Source: Rheinheimera sp. D18 (GTDB lineage Bacteria > Pseudomonadota > Gammaproteobacteria > Enterobacterales > Alteromonadaceae). Taken from it: DNA of 64,000 bases. Below, in pieces: positions 37,711 through 47,650 of this stretch. The DNA lies in assembly GCF_004345025.1 (NCBI RefSeq), contig NZ_CP037745.1, positions 682,001 through 746,000 of the forward strand, written 5' to 3'. A program made the position numbers and the translations under genes. How positions within the stretch are numbered: the first letter of the stretch is position 1; each line of letters starts with the position of its first letter. The notes under the pieces are model-generated. The model had not been told where the DNA came from. It was given only the letters and a program-made list of their open reading frames with translations, and did not search any database.

Positions 37711-38714
37711 TATTCACCTTTAATAGCAACAGTAGCGGCAAGTTTGGCTGCTTCGTGGGCTTCATAAGCCATAACAATACGTTGCACTATTGGGTGGCGC
37801 ACCACGTCCTTGGCATTAAAGTGATTAAAACTAATTTCTTCAACATCACTAAGCACATCAATAGCGTGTTTTAACCCAGAATATTGGCCCCGTGGTAGGT
37901 CAACCTGAGTAATATCGCCAGTAATAACTGCTTTAGAGCTAAAGCCAATACGGGTTAAAAACATTTTCATCTGTTCTACCGTCGTATTTTGGCTTTCGTC
38001 CAGAATAATAAAGGCATCATTTAAGGTACGACCGCGCATGTACGCCAATGGCGCAATTTCAATTACGCCGCGTTCAAGATACTTTTCTACTTTTTCAAAG
38101 CCGAGCATTTCAAATAATGCGTCGTATAGTGGCCTTAAATATGGGTCAACCTTTTGTGCTAAGTCACCGGGTAAAAAACCCAGCTTTTCGCCAGCTTCTA
38201 CTGCTGGGCGAGTTAAAATAATTCGCCGCACAAAATTACGCTCTAACGCATCTACCGCACAGGCTACCGCCAAGTAAGTTTTGCCTGTGCCGGCAGGGCC
38301 AACACCAAAGCAGACATCGTGACGCAGCACGTTACTTACGTAAGCGGCTTGGTTTGGGTTACGCGGCTTGATCAGACCTTTTTTAGTTTTAAGGCTAAAG
38401 TCAGCATGTTCGCCATCTTGCTGCTCGTATTGAATATCGTAGTTCTGACTAATTAATAAATGCACTTGCTCTGGTGTTAGCTCAGCATTGGGCGCTGCTG
38501 TAGCTGCATATAACTGTTGCAATACATCTAGCGCTGCGGCGACGTTATCCGCAGGCCCTGAGATTTTCAGCTGGTCATCGCGATGACTAATGTCTACCAA
38601 TAACCGTCGTTCAATATGACTTATATTGTCGTTAAACGGGCCACATAATAGGGTTAAACGTCTGCTGTCGGCGTTCTCAAGCGTTAAATCTGCGGTATGT
38701 AAGGTTGTAGTCAA
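37710..38714 (-). CDS. ybeZ: PhoH-like ATPase YbeZ
   Basis: YbeZ is a PhoH-type NTPase that binds YbeY and probably acts with it in rRNA processing. The 334-residue protein has a KH-like N-terminal segment, the Walker A motif GPAGTGKT (139-146), Walker [10 protein letters not shown] and [11 protein letters not shown]. It is translationally coupled to ybeY. A terminator separates it from miaB upstream. Confidence 0.96.
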   Translation of the reverse strand: MTTTLHTADLTLENADSRRLTLLCGPFNDNISHIERRLLVDISHRDDQLKISGPADNVAAALDVLQQLYAATAAPNAELTPEQVHLLISQNYDIQYEQQDGEHADFSLKTKKGLIKPRNPNQAAYVSNVLRHDVCFGVGPAGTGKTYLAVACAVDALERNFVRRIILTRPAVEAGEKLGFLPGDLAQKVDPYLRPLYDALFEMLGFEKVEKYLERGVIEIAPLAYMRGRTLNDAFIILDESQNTTVEQMKMFLTRIGFSSKAVITGDITQVDLPRGQYSGLKHAIDVLSDVEEISFNHFNAKDVVRHPIVQRIVMAYEAHEAAKLAATVAIKGE

Positions 38715-38730
38715 ATGCTTGCCTCAGTGC

Positions 38731-38753
38731 AAAAAGGGGGCATTAAAGCCCCC
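38731..38753 (-). terminator. Intrinsic terminator after miaB
   Basis: On the minus strand GGGGGC and GCCCCC pair around TTTAAT, followed by five T residues. It lies 6 bases after the miaB stop. The ybeZ operon begins just downstream, so some read-through is possible. Confidence 0.8.
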
Positions 38754-38758
38754 AGAAG

Positions 38759-40192
38759 TTATGGTGTAAAGGTAGCGACGCCAATAGCATTAGCTACCGG
38801 TTCGGTTTTTTGTCTGGCTAAAATTTGCTGTGGGCTAATTTCTCGGCGCAGGCCCATATCTTGTTCGGTGCGCAGCAAATCGCCACGTAAAGAATTACTA
38901 AATACATCGGTAATTTTCACGTCAACAAATTGGCCAATCATCTCGGGCGAGCCTTCAAAATTAACCACGCGATTGTTTTCGGTGCGGCCGGTTAATTCCA
39001 TAATGTTTTTCTTGGATGGGCCCTCAACCAAGATGCGTTGTTCTGTGCCCAGCATACCGCGAGCAATACGCAGTGCTTGCTGGTTTATACGGTCTTGCAG
39101 AATGTATAGCCGTTGCTTTTTTGCATCTTCGCTTACATCGTCAGGTAAATCGGCAGCCGGTGTACCTGGGCGAGCACTGTAAATAAAGCTAAAGCTCATA
39201 TCAAAATCGATAGCTTGGATCAAATCCATCGTCGCTTGAAAATCGGCATCATCCTCACCAGGAAAACCAATAATAAAGTCTGACGACATGCTTAAGTTTG
39301 GCCGAACACGTTTTAATTTACGAATTTGCGATTTGTATTCTAATGCGGTGTGGCCACGCTTCATTAGGTTTAAAATACGGTCTGAACCCGATTGTACGGG
39401 TAAATGTAAGTGGTCAACTAATTCAGGCACATCGCGGTACACTTCAATAATGTCATCGGTAAATTCTACCGGGTGTGACGTGGTGTAGCGAACGCGGTCA
39501 ATACCATCAATAGCCGCCACTAAACGTAATAGCTCAGAGAAATGGCAGATAGTGCCGTCATGTTTTTCGCCACGAAACGCATTTACGTTTTGGCCTAATA
39601 GGTTTACTTCCCGCACGCCTTGCTCGGCTAATTGGGCGATTTCAAATAATACGTCGTCTAATGGTCGGCTAACTTCTTCGCCACGTGTATACGGCACTAC
39701 GCAAAAGGTACAGTATTTAGAACAGCCTTCCATAATGGAAACAAAGGCGGTAGGGCCATCGGCTCTAGGTTCTGGCATACGGTCGAACTTTTCAATTTCT
39801 GGAAAAGACACGTCAACTACTGGCGATTTTGAGCCGCGTACTGAGTTGATCATCTCGGGTAAGCGGTGCAAAGTTTGTGGGCCAAAGACGATATCGACAT
39901 AGGGCGCACGTTCACGAATGGCCGCGCCTTCTTGCGAAGCGACACAGCCACCAACACCGATAATTAAGCTTGGATTTTTTTCCTTTAGCAGACGCCAACG
40001 ACCTAGTTGGTGAAATACTTTCTCTTGCGCTTTTTCGCGAATAGAGCAGGTATTTAGCAGAATAACATCTGCCTCTGCAGCTTCTTCAGTCAGAGTAAAG
40101 CCATGAGTGGCATCTAGCAGGTCAGCCATTTTTGATGAATCGTATTCGTTCATCTGGCAGCCCCAAGTTTTAATGTGCAGCTTTTTGCCCAT
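38759..40192 (-). CDS. miaB: tRNA-2-methylthio-N6-isopentenyladenosine-37 synthase MiaB
   Basis: MiaB is a radical-SAM methylthiotransferase that modifies A37 of tRNAs reading UNN codons. The 477-residue protein has the N-terminal UPF0004 domain with cluster cysteines C12, C49 and C83, the radical-SAM motif CSKYCTFC in [17 protein letters not shown], and a C-terminal TRAM domain ([24 protein letters not shown]). It lies upstream of ybeZ as in most gammaproteobacteria. Confidence 0.98.
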   Translation of the reverse strand: MGKKLHIKTWGCQMNEYDSSKMADLLDATHGFTLTEEAAEADVILLNTCSIREKAQEKVFHQLGRWRLLKEKNPSLIIGVGGCVASQEGAAIRERAPYVDIVFGPQTLHRLPEMINSVRGSKSPVVDVSFPEIEKFDRMPEPRADGPTAFVSIMEGCSKYCTFCVVPYTRGEEVSRPLDDVLFEIAQLAEQGVREVNLLGQNVNAFRGEKHDGTICHFSELLRLVAAIDGIDRVRYTTSHPVEFTDDIIEVYRDVPELVDHLHLPVQSGSDRILNLMKRGHTALEYKSQIRKLKRVRPNLSMSSDFIIGFPGEDDADFQATMDLIQAIDFDMSFSFIYSARPGTPAADLPDDVSEDAKKQRLYILQDRINQQALRIARGMLGTEQRILVEGPSKKNIMELTGRTENNRVVNFEGSPEMIGQFVDVKITDVFSNSLRGDLLRTEQDMGLRREISPQQILARQKTEPVANAIGVATFTP

Positions 40193-40284
40193 TGCGTGTA
40201 ATTACCTGTATCGTCACTTGGAAAAAAGGGAGCATATTTTAGCCTGTTCGCGCCTTCGTTGCCATAGCTTGCGTAAAACAGTCG

Positions 40285-41133
40285 TCAGAGTAATTTTTGC
40301 CTAGTGGTTATGTAGCCCGCATACAGAATAACCAAAACGCCACTAAGCCACGCTAAGGTTACAGGTTCTTGCCAAAATAAATAACCAAATAAGCCGGCGA
40401 AAATAACGCTGCTATAGGTCCACATGCCTATATCGCTGGCGGGCGCGATGGCATAGGCACGTGTCATGGCAAGTTGGCCAATAGCCGCCAATATACCCAT
40501 GGCAACAAAGGCAAACCATACGGTATTGTTAAGCGGTTGCCAATAAAATGGCACCGGAATAGCCGATAATATTGCCGTAAGTAATGAAAAATAAAATACG
40601 ATGCGCACCGCAGGTTCAGTATCAGACATATAGCGGATGGTGGTTTTAGTAACTGCAACTAATACTGCAGATAATAAGCCGACTAATAAAATAGCCTCGG
40701 CATTGCCGTAATTGGCTGGCATTGCCAATACCACGCCAATAAAACCTAATAAAATACTAAATAGAGTTAAACGGCTAGGGCGCTCTTTTAACCAAAATCG
40801 GGCGATTATTGGCACAATAAAAGGTGATAGCAACAATACCAGCATGCCTTGAGCTAGTGGCAAACGCGCTAACACATAGAAGAAACAGTACATGGAGATA
40901 ATGCCGGTTAATGCTCGGCTAAGATGTAAATACCAGCGGTTTGTTTTTAATAAGCTAAAACCATGCTTATACAAAAAAGGTAGCATCAATATTAAGGCGA
41001 AAAAGTTACGAAAAAAGACTACTTGAACTTCTGATGCTGTGCCGCTAGTGAATTTAACAATAGCGCCAATGCCGGCAAAGCAGGCTTCTGCCAATAATAG
41101 GAGTAGTGCCCCCTTAACTAACGGCGATAGCAT
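40285..41133 (-). CDS. EamA/DMT-superfamily transporter
   Basis: The 282-residue protein has ten predicted membrane helices arranged as two EamA repeats (LLLAEACFAGIGAIVKFTSG and the second repeat starting ILLVGLLSAVLVAVTK), with FWLKERPSRLTLFSILLGFIGVVL typical of the family. Such exporters move amino acids, nucleotides or other metabolites; the substrate here is unknown. It stands alone between miaB and the large GGDEF/EAL gene. Confidence 0.9.
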   Translation of the reverse strand: MLSPLVKGALLLLLAEACFAGIGAIVKFTSGTASEVQVVFFRNFFALILMLPFLYKHGFSLLKTNRWYLHLSRALTGIISMYCFFYVLARLPLAQGMLVLLLSPFIVPIIARFWLKERPSRLTLFSILLGFIGVVLAMPANYGNAEAILLVGLLSAVLVAVTKTTIRYMSDTEPAVRIVFYFSLLTAILSAIPVPFYWQPLNNTVWFAFVAMGILAAIGQLAMTRAYAIAPASDIGMWTYSSVIFAGLFGYLFWQEPVTLAWLSGVLVILYAGYITTRQKLL

Positions 41134-41223
41134 AAATAACCTGAATACAGACTAAGATAACGCAGTATATCAGACCGGTTAGCCTTAGCCGTAGTAGCTG
41201 CGTAATTATTGTCGCGTTGCTGT

Positions 41224-41252
41224 AGCACCCTAACGCAGTGCGTTAGGGTGCT
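41224..41252 (-). terminator. 14-bp perfect inverted repeat at the end of the GGDEF/EAL gene
   Basis: AGCACCCTAACGCA and TGCGTTAGGGTGCT pair perfectly around one central base. The repeat includes the stop codon of the 1509-residue gene. No T-run follows on either strand, so it may act as a hairpin that blocks exonucleases or as a weak terminator. Confidence 0.5.
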
Positions 41253-44200
41253 AACGTTTGCTGTTGTAAAAACGCCATTACTTGTGCACTTGGCATAGGT
41301 TTGGCAAATAAATACCCTTGAATAAGGTAGCATTGGCGGCGGCTGAAAAACGCCAGTTGTTGTTCGGTTTCAACGCCCTCAGCAATGCAGTACATACCTA
41401 GGCTGTTAGCCATACTGAGTATGGCTTCTATTATGGTTTCATCGCTGCTATCAATGCCAATGTCTTTGACAAAGCTACGATCGATTTTAATGCCATCGAT
41501 CGGAAGTTCTTTTAAGTATTTTAACGATGAGTAACCGGTGCCAAAATCGTCAAGGGCAAGTTGTATACCTAACTTACTTAAAGCCAACATGGTTTCTATG
41601 GCGCTTTCATGATCGCGCATTAATGCACTTTCGGTAACTTCATAACGTAAGCAGCTAGCAGGTAAATCATATTTTTGTAGCAGTTCTTGGGTATGCTCAG
41701 CTAGCGCGGGTTGCTCTAAATGCTGGGTAGATAAGTTAATAGATAAATATATTTTATGGCCGTTGTCATGCCAGTGTTTTAAATCTTGCAGCGCGCGCTC
41801 GAGTAACTGCTGCGTCATTTGAATAATTAAACGTAGTTCTTCAGCCAGTGGAATAAAGTCTGATGGTGGGATCATACCTTCAGTGCTCTGCCAGCGCAGT
41901 AATACTTCAGCACCAACGATTTCTTGGCTTTGGCTATTAACGATAGGTTGATAATAGTTAATAAACTCATCATGTTGTAGTGCTTTGCGTAAGCGAGTTT
42001 CCCGAGCAAGGCGCATATGGGCTTTTTCGTTCATTTCTGCAGTGAAAAACTGGAAATTATTACGACCCGCTTCTTTAGCATGATACATAGCAACGTCGGC
42101 ATGTTTTAGTAATGCCGCCGCTGTTACGGCATCTTCAGGATACACCGCAATACCAATACTGGGTGATACACCAACGTTATGTGTGCCAAGCAACATGGGC
42201 TCGCTGATTATGGTCAGCATTTTACGTGCGACGTGGCTAATATTGTCTTGGTTTTTATAGCCTTCAAGTAGGATCACAAATTCATCGCCACCAAGCCTCG
42301 CTACCGTGTCGCTGTCGCGTAACGCCAGCGTTAAACGTCGTGCTACTTCTTTTAGCAGTAAATCACCAATATCGTGGCCTAGCGAGTCGTTAATTTGTTT
42401 AAACTTATCAAGATCGATAAAACACAGCGCCAAGCTACGCTTGTCTCGCTTTGCTTGGTCAATACCGTGGTAAATTCGATCCATTAACAGCGCTCTATTA
42501 GGTAAGCCGGTTAATGCGTCATAGTTAGCAAGATAACGCAACTCGTCTTCTGCTAGTTTTTGTGCGGTGATATCGGTAAAAACTAAAACGAAAAAACTTT
42601 GTTGCTGCTCGCCAATTGCACTGATATTAATCAACGTAGGCCGTTCTCGGCCATCAGGTGTAATAACCAACTCTTCACCTTGCCAATGCTCACCGCTTTT
42701 TAATGTATTTAACAATTTGGTGTAAAAACGCCGCCGCACCAGGCTGATACCAAGATGGTGGGTACGTGGTTGGTCAATATATTGTTCTAAGTTACCAAAA
42801 GCAGTAGCGAACGATTGGTTGGCGGCAATGACGCGTTGTCGGTGATCTAGAATCACTACCCAGTCACGAGTTTGCTGAAACGCTTCACCAAACAAGCGTG
42901 CTTTTTCTTGGCTGGCTCTGGTTTCTGTAATGTTACTAAAGGTGCCATGCACACGTAATACATTGGCATTGTCGTCTTGTAATGTCGCCTTACCTATATC
43001 GCGAAACCATAACCACTGTCCGTTGTGATGTTGCATACGGTAAGTGCAATCAAATTGTTGCTCGGGTTGCTGAATAAAGCGCAACCATTGTGCTTGGTAA
43101 TTTGCTTTGTCATCAGGATGAATTAATGCTTCATGCTGCGACAAGGTCATCGGATCCATCTTTTCTTGATAGCCAAGCATGTTGTAAATACGTGAAGCAT
43201 AAAATAAATTATTACTGGCTTGCCATTCCCACGCGCCGCTATCAACCGAGGCTAACGCTTGCTTTAGTTGTTGCTCACTTTGCTTAACATTGCGGTAGGC
43301 TTGGCGAATAAGTTGTTGTTGTCGGCGTCTTATGTTTAACAGATAAACGCAAATAATTAATATACTTGCGGCGTAACCCGCAATAGCCCTGCTAGACAAC
43401 CACGGGTTGGCTGAGATACGTAAATATAACCTAGCGGGTTTACTTTCAAGCCCACTGGTTGGTGATATTGCTGTAACGTTAAAAGTATAATAACCACTGT
43501 TTAATTGCGGAAAAACAACTTTGCCGGATGATTGCAGTGGGTACTGAATGTCTTGCCCGCCTTCTAACCAAAGGCGATATTTCATTTTATGTGCATCACG
43601 AAAATTCATGCTGCTGAAGTTCAGTTCGATGCCGTAATCTTTATAGGATAAGTCGACGTGCCGCTCATTTAGATTACCGTTCAGGTTTAATTTATTACCG
43701 GTTTGTGTGCTAATAGCGGTGATAATAATATTGGGTTCTTTCTCTTCGGTGATAAGTGCTGCGGTATTTACCAGCGTAACGCCCCGCATACTGCCAAAGG
43801 CTAAAGTGCCATCGGCTAATTTTACTGATGCTGAGCCATTATACTCGTGGGTTGGTAAACCATCGGCTTTAGTAAATTGTTCAATTTGTAATGAGTTAGG
43901 GTTTAATCTTGCTAAACCATTGTGAGATGAAAACCAGACATTGCCTTCAACATCATATTGCAACGCGTAAGCTTTATCAGAGCTTAGCTTGTTGTCGTCA
44001 AAGCGATGACGTAATGCTAATGTCTGACTATCAAACCCCAGTAAACCAAGGCCAGCGAAGCCAACCCAAAGCGTACCGTTTTTGTCAGTAACCATGGCGT
44101 CGGCTTGGCGATTAAGTTCAGGTTGGTAATGTGGATGCTGATAAACTAATTTGACATGGCGTTGTTGGCTATCATAAAGCCAAAGTTGATCGGCAGCACC

Positions 44201-45772
44201 GAGTAATAATTGTCCCGAGTTATTAGTTGCACCAACAAAGCGGCCAAATGCAATACCAGCAAAAGCCGTATCTAGCTCGGGCAATGCAACTAATTCACCA
44301 GAGCTAGGGGTGTAACGAAAAAAAGCGTTATCGCTAACAAAATAAAAGTGCTGTTTATACTGGTAAACAAGGCTTAAAGGCTTGGCTAAACGCCTAGCGT
44401 CATTATCGTTGTTGGTTGGCGGTAAACTAAGCTTGCCAAGTTCAGAGTCGAAATATCTTAAACCCTCTGGCGACTGTATCCATAGTTTGCCCTTAGTATC
44501 TGGGTATATATTGACGATAGAACCAGCGTGCCAGTATGATTTTACATCTTCGCTAACCAAATACTGGGTAATATTATGACTAGCTAAATCTAGTTTATTT
44601 AAACCATTGCTGGTGCCGACCCAAAGCGTATTTTTCCCATCAGAAGCCAAGGCAAACACCTTTTCGCTGCTAAGGCTGTTAATTTCGCCCGGTTGTCGGT
44701 TTATATTAGTAAACGCTTTGCTGCGTGGGTGCCAATAATATGCGCCATCATCGCGCGAGCCTAACCAGTATCCGCCGTAGTTATCGGCAGCGATATCCAT
44801 AATATTGTTGTCGAATAAATCAAGCCCGCTTTCAGTAAAACGCAATACTGTAGCGGTGGTGTTGTTGTTAACATCAAATTGATACAAACCCATCTCGGTT
44901 GCAATAAGGGCTTTATCGTCTTGCCATAATATTTGCCATATATTGTGGTGAGCAATGTGCTGTATTGGGGTATAGGGTGTGTTATCACGCAAATAACGTT
45001 GTACATCGGTATAGGCAATACTATATAAGCCTTCGACGGCACCAACCCAGATGCGGTCGTGTTTTAGCGCTAAGTATTTAACGTGTTTTTGGTCGTCATT
45101 ATTGGCTAATTCAGTGTTTGCCATCTCGGGTGTAAGATGGGGTAAGAAGGTGTGCTGTTTACTGGCATAGTCAAGAAAGTACAAGCCATTAAATGCGGCA
45201 ATAAAAATATTACCGTCATTGACTAGTAAATCACGCAGCCAGCCGTCTTTAATGCCGTTAGCTGATAAACTGAAAATTTGCTCGGGTATGCCAGTAGCCA
45301 GTGATAATTGATATAACGCATCGCCCATAATGAACAAGAGCGTTTTGTCATCGTATTCTTGTAATGAAATTATGCTGTGTTCGTGGGTCAGCTCATTAAC
45401 AGCGTCTTTGGGACGAGGCATAAAGAGTTCAAATACCGACGATTGACTGTTAAATAAGTAAATACCAGCGTTGTCAGAGGCGGCCCATATTCTGCCTTTT
45501 GAATCTTGTAGCAACTTACTAAACGACAGTTCTTTTAGCTGGTAGCCTTCCGCGGTGATGTGACTTATTTTGGTACTACCGTAGCGATTAATTCCGCCAT
45601 TAGTAGCAATCCAGAGAAAACCGTCGTTATCTATTAGTAAGTCTCGCACTGAGCCTTGAGATAAGCCTTGATCCGGAGTCAGTGGCCGCAATATTGGCGC
45701 AGCGGAAAGGCTGCAAGCCGTTAAAGTAAGAAATACGGTTATGCAGCGCAAGAAATGCGGCAAAAAATTCAC
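41243..45772 (-). CDS. Sensor protein with periplasmic propeller, PAS, GGDEF and EAL domains (c-di-GMP enzyme)
   Basis: This 1509-residue protein senses a periplasmic signal and makes or degrades cyclic di-GMP. In order: signal peptide (ends near SLSAAP), two-component-regulator propeller repeats (such as LLIDNDGFLWIATNGGINRY, NTLWVGTSNGLNKLDL), a Y_Y_Y domain (about 690-780), one membrane helix (about 795-815), two PAS domains (to about 1080), GGDEF (GGDEF intact at 1161-1165) and EAL (EVL at 1289, DDFGTGYSSLKYLK present). Both catalytic domains keep their main motifs, so it may be bifunctional. It is monocistronic. Confidence 0.93.
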   Translation of the reverse strand: MNFLPHFLRCITVFLTLTACSLSAAPILRPLTPDQGLSQGSVRDLLIDNDGFLWIATNGGINRYGSTKISHITAEGYQLKELSFSKLLQDSKGRIWAASDNAGIYLFNSQSSVFELFMPRPKDAVNELTHEHSIISLQEYDDKTLLFIMGDALYQLSLATGIPEQIFSLSANGIKDGWLRDLLVNDGNIFIAAFNGLYFLDYASKQHTFLPHLTPEMANTELANNDDQKHVKYLALKHDRIWVGAVEGLYSIAYTDVQRYLRDNTPYTPIQHIAHHNIWQILWQDDKALIATEMGLYQFDVNNNTTATVLRFTESGLDLFDNNIMDIAADNYGGYWLGSRDDGAYYWHPRSKAFTNINRQPGEINSLSSEKVFALASDGKNTLWVGTSNGLNKLDLASHNITQYLVSEDVKSYWHAGSIVNIYPDTKGKLWIQSPEGLRYFDSELGKLSLPPTNNDNDARRLAKPLSLVYQYKQHFYFVSDNAFFRYTPSSGELVALPELDTAFAGIAFGRFVGATNNSGQLLLGAADQLWLYDSQQRHVKLVYQHPHYQPELNRQADAMVTDKNGTLWVGFAGLGLLGFDSQTLALRHRFDDNKLSSDKAYALQYDVEGNVWFSSHNGLARLNPNSLQIEQFTKADGLPTHEYNGSASVKLADGTLAFGSMRGVTLVNTAALITEEKEPNIIITAISTQTGNKLNLNGNLNERHVDLSYKDYGIELNFSSMNFRDAHKMKYRLWLEGGQDIQYPLQSSGKVVFPQLNSGYYTFNVTAISPTSGLESKPARLYLRISANPWLSSRAIAGYAASILIICVYLLNIRRRQQQLIRQAYRNVKQSEQQLKQALASVDSGAWEWQASNNLFYASRIYNMLGYQEKMDPMTLSQHEALIHPDDKANYQAQWLRFIQQPEQQFDCTYRMQHHNGQWLWFRDIGKATLQDDNANVLRVHGTFSNITETRASQEKARLFGEAFQQTRDWVVILDHRQRVIAANQSFATAFGNLEQYIDQPRTHHLGISLVRRRFYTKLLNTLKSGEHWQGEELVITPDGRERPTLINISAIGEQQQSFFVLVFTDITAQKLAEDELRYLANYDALTGLPNRALLMDRIYHGIDQAKRDKRSLALCFIDLDKFKQINDSLGHDIGDLLLKEVARRLTLALRDSDTVARLGGDEFVILLEGYKNQDNISHVARKMLTIISEPMLLGTHNVGVSPSIGIAVYPEDAVTAAALLKHADVAMYHAKEAGRNNFQFFTAEMNEKAHMRLARETRLRKALQHDEFINYYQPIVNSQSQEIVGAEVLLRWQSTEGMIPPSDFIPLAEELRLIIQMTQQLLERALQDLKHWHDNGHKIYLSINLSTQHLEQPALAEHTQELLQKYDLPASCLRYEVTESALMRDHESAIETMLALSKLGIQLALDDFGTGYSSLKYLKELPIDGIKIDRSFVKDIGIDSSDETIIEAILSMANSLGMYCIAEGVETEQQLAFFSRRQCYLIQGYLFAKPMPSAQVMAFLQQQTLAP

Positions 45773-45882
45773 TTAAACTCCTGACTCATAGCGTTATTAA
45801 TGGCACTGCGCTACTGTTATCGTATTGGCAAAACATATAACGATAATGTGTAGCTGTCCAGCATTCTAATTTTAACTGTTAT

Positions 45883-46857
45883 TTAGTAAGTTCGGTGCCA
45901 CACCAGCTGTAATACGCTACTGCAGGCAATAATAATCAGCAAACATAAATGAGAAAACTGTAATAGCTTTACTAGTGCGCTGATATCAGCAGCGTGCGGT
46001 TCGTGTTGCTGCACTATTTTACTACGTTGTTGTTTTTGTGCTCCATAGTATACAGGGCCACCTAAACTGCGGCGCGTTGCAACGCTGGCGCAGCACAACA
46101 AATAAAAAGAATAACGGTTTATATTTAATCTTGTCTGCCGACACTGACGGTAGCAGCGGATAACGCCAAACTGAATAGCTAATAACAATGTTGCACATAA
46201 CTTGGGTACTGCACTTAATGTATTACCAACAAAAGCCACTGGTGCAGCAAAATAGCGATAAACGCGGAGCTTTGTGTTCCATTGCTGTTGCAACTCTAAC
46301 ACTAAGCGGTAGCCAAGAGCGGCAAGACCTCCACCGAGTAAAAACCAAAACAGTACGCCGATAAATTGGCTTGCCGAGCGTAAAGTTAAACTTTCTAATA
46401 TTGCCTTGCTGATGCCCATTGCGCTTAGCATGCTGGTCTGACGGCATAATAATGTTTGCGCCTGCTCACGCGCTAACGTTAGCTGGCCAGCTTGCAAGCG
46501 CTGTTGTATAGCATAGGCCTGTTGCTGCTTAGTATGCCAGTCTAAACTGCAATACAATAACAACGCGTCCAATATTAATGGCAACTCAGAAAACAGATAA
46601 AGGCTATATACTAATGCCATAGGCAGTAGCCACGCCAACAACAATGCTAAGCTGCCCGATATCAGTAACTGCTTTGGTGAACGGTTAGGATCTGGGTTAA
46701 CTTTTATCGCTAGTCTGGTTGCTAGATGACTAAATAGCGTTAGTGGATGATACAACACTGGCAGCGGAAAAATACGCGCTGCCAACACCACAACTAATAG
46801 CAAAGCAGGATAGGTTGAAACACCTTCAGGCCAGATTAGGCTATTAAACCAAGGCAT
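45883..46857 (-). CDS. CbiB/CobD-like membrane protein (cobalamin biosynthesis family)
   Basis: The 324-residue membrane protein resembles the CbiB/CobD family, which makes adenosylcobinamide, through its helix layout, the HTKQQQAYAIQQRLQAGQLTLAREQA segment after the first helices and the SVATRRSLGGPVYYGAQ motif. No other cobalamin genes are near. Alteromonadales often carry such a gene next to mtnN, as here (1-base gap). Function in cobalamin assembly is therefore not proven; a remodelling or salvage role is possible. Confidence 0.7.
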   Translation of the reverse strand: MPWFNSLIWPEGVSTYPALLLVVVLAARIFPLPVLYHPLTLFSHLATRLAIKVNPDPNRSPKQLLISGSLALLLAWLLPMALVYSLYLFSELPLILDALLLYCSLDWHTKQQQAYAIQQRLQAGQLTLAREQAQTLLCRQTSMLSAMGISKAILESLTLRSASQFIGVLFWFLLGGGLAALGYRLVLELQQQWNTKLRVYRYFAAPVAFVGNTLSAVPKLCATLLLAIQFGVIRCYRQCRQTRLNINRYSFYLLCCASVATRRSLGGPVYYGAQKQQRSKIVQQHEPHAADISALVKLLQFSHLCLLIIIACSSVLQLVWHRTY

Positions 46858-46858
46858 C

Positions 46859-47569
46859 TTATAACGTAACGCTGCTTAGGCGACTTAATAACTCAAGCAC
46901 CATCGCAGAACTGTTTTTCGACGCAACCTCAAGGTAGGCTTCAAATGATTGTGGTGATTCTTTGCCCGCAATATCGCTTAAACTTCTAATTACAACAAAA
47001 GGCGTATGTAGCATGTGGCAAACTTGAGCAATAGCTGCGCCTTCCATTTCTACTGCCAACATAGTAGGAAACTGCTGACGAATAACATTAATACGCGCCG
47101 GATCGCAAATAAAGCTGTCGCCAGTGGCAATGAGACCTTTTTTTGTTTTACAAAAACCTAAGGCTCGAATGCTTTGTTCAGCCGCATTAATTAATAACGG
47201 GTGGGCATTATATGCTGCTGGCATCTGTGGTACTTGGCCAATTTCATAACCAAAAGCGGTAACATCAACGTCATGATGGCGCACTTCGGTGCTTATTACG
47301 ACATCACCTACGTTAAGATCTGGATCAAAACCGCCAGCTGAACCGGTGTTAATAACCGCGGTAGGTTTGAAATGTTGGATAAGTAAAGCCGTAGCCAGCG
47401 CTGACGCTACTTTACCAATGCCTGATTGCACTAACACAATTTGAACATTAGCTAAACTACCACAATAAAAAGTATAACTACCTAGCGTGGTGGTCGTTAC
47501 GTTGTTAATTTGCTGGCGCAGCAACGCCACTTCTGGCTCCATTGCGCCGATAATGCCAATTAAGTGCAT
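46859..47569 (-). CDS. mtnN: 5'-methylthioadenosine/S-adenosylhomocysteine nucleosidase
   Basis: MtnN (Pfs) hydrolyses methylthioadenosine and S-adenosylhomocysteine and feeds the methionine salvage and autoinducer-2 routes. The 236-residue protein has GIIGAMEPEVALLR, GIGKVASALATALLI, NTGSAGGFDPDLNVGDVV, AVEMEGAAIAQV and VIRSLSDIAG (catalytic Asp), all family motifs. It is followed directly by the CbiB-like gene. Confidence 0.97.
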   Translation of the reverse strand: MHLIGIIGAMEPEVALLRQQINNVTTTTLGSYTFYCGSLANVQIVLVQSGIGKVASALATALLIQHFKPTAVINTGSAGGFDPDLNVGDVVISTEVRHHDVDVTAFGYEIGQVPQMPAAYNAHPLLINAAEQSIRALGFCKTKKGLIATGDSFICDPARINVIRQQFPTMLAVEMEGAAIAQVCHMLHTPFVVIRSLSDIAGKESPQSFEAYLEVASKNSSAMVLELLSRLSSVTL

Positions 47570-47592
47570 GCTTTATTCTCTTCAGTGACAAA

Positions 47593-47611
47593 GGCGCTAG
47601 TATAAAGCGCC
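47593..47611 (-). terminator. Weak hairpin between the pirin and mtnN genes
   Basis: GGCGCT and AGCGCC pair around a 7-base loop on the minus strand, followed by only TTTGT. It lies after the pirin stop and before mtnN. Confidence 0.35.
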
Positions 47612-47650
47612 ATGAAAAGAAAAGCCCGTTTCTGATGCGTTATCTGCAGT

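Noticed and set aside
45817..45846. TTATCGT/ACGATAA inverted repeat upstream of the GGDEF/EAL gene
   Set aside because: Seven-bp arms with a 16-base spacer in A/T-rich intergenic DNA can arise by chance, and no promoter boxes line up with it.
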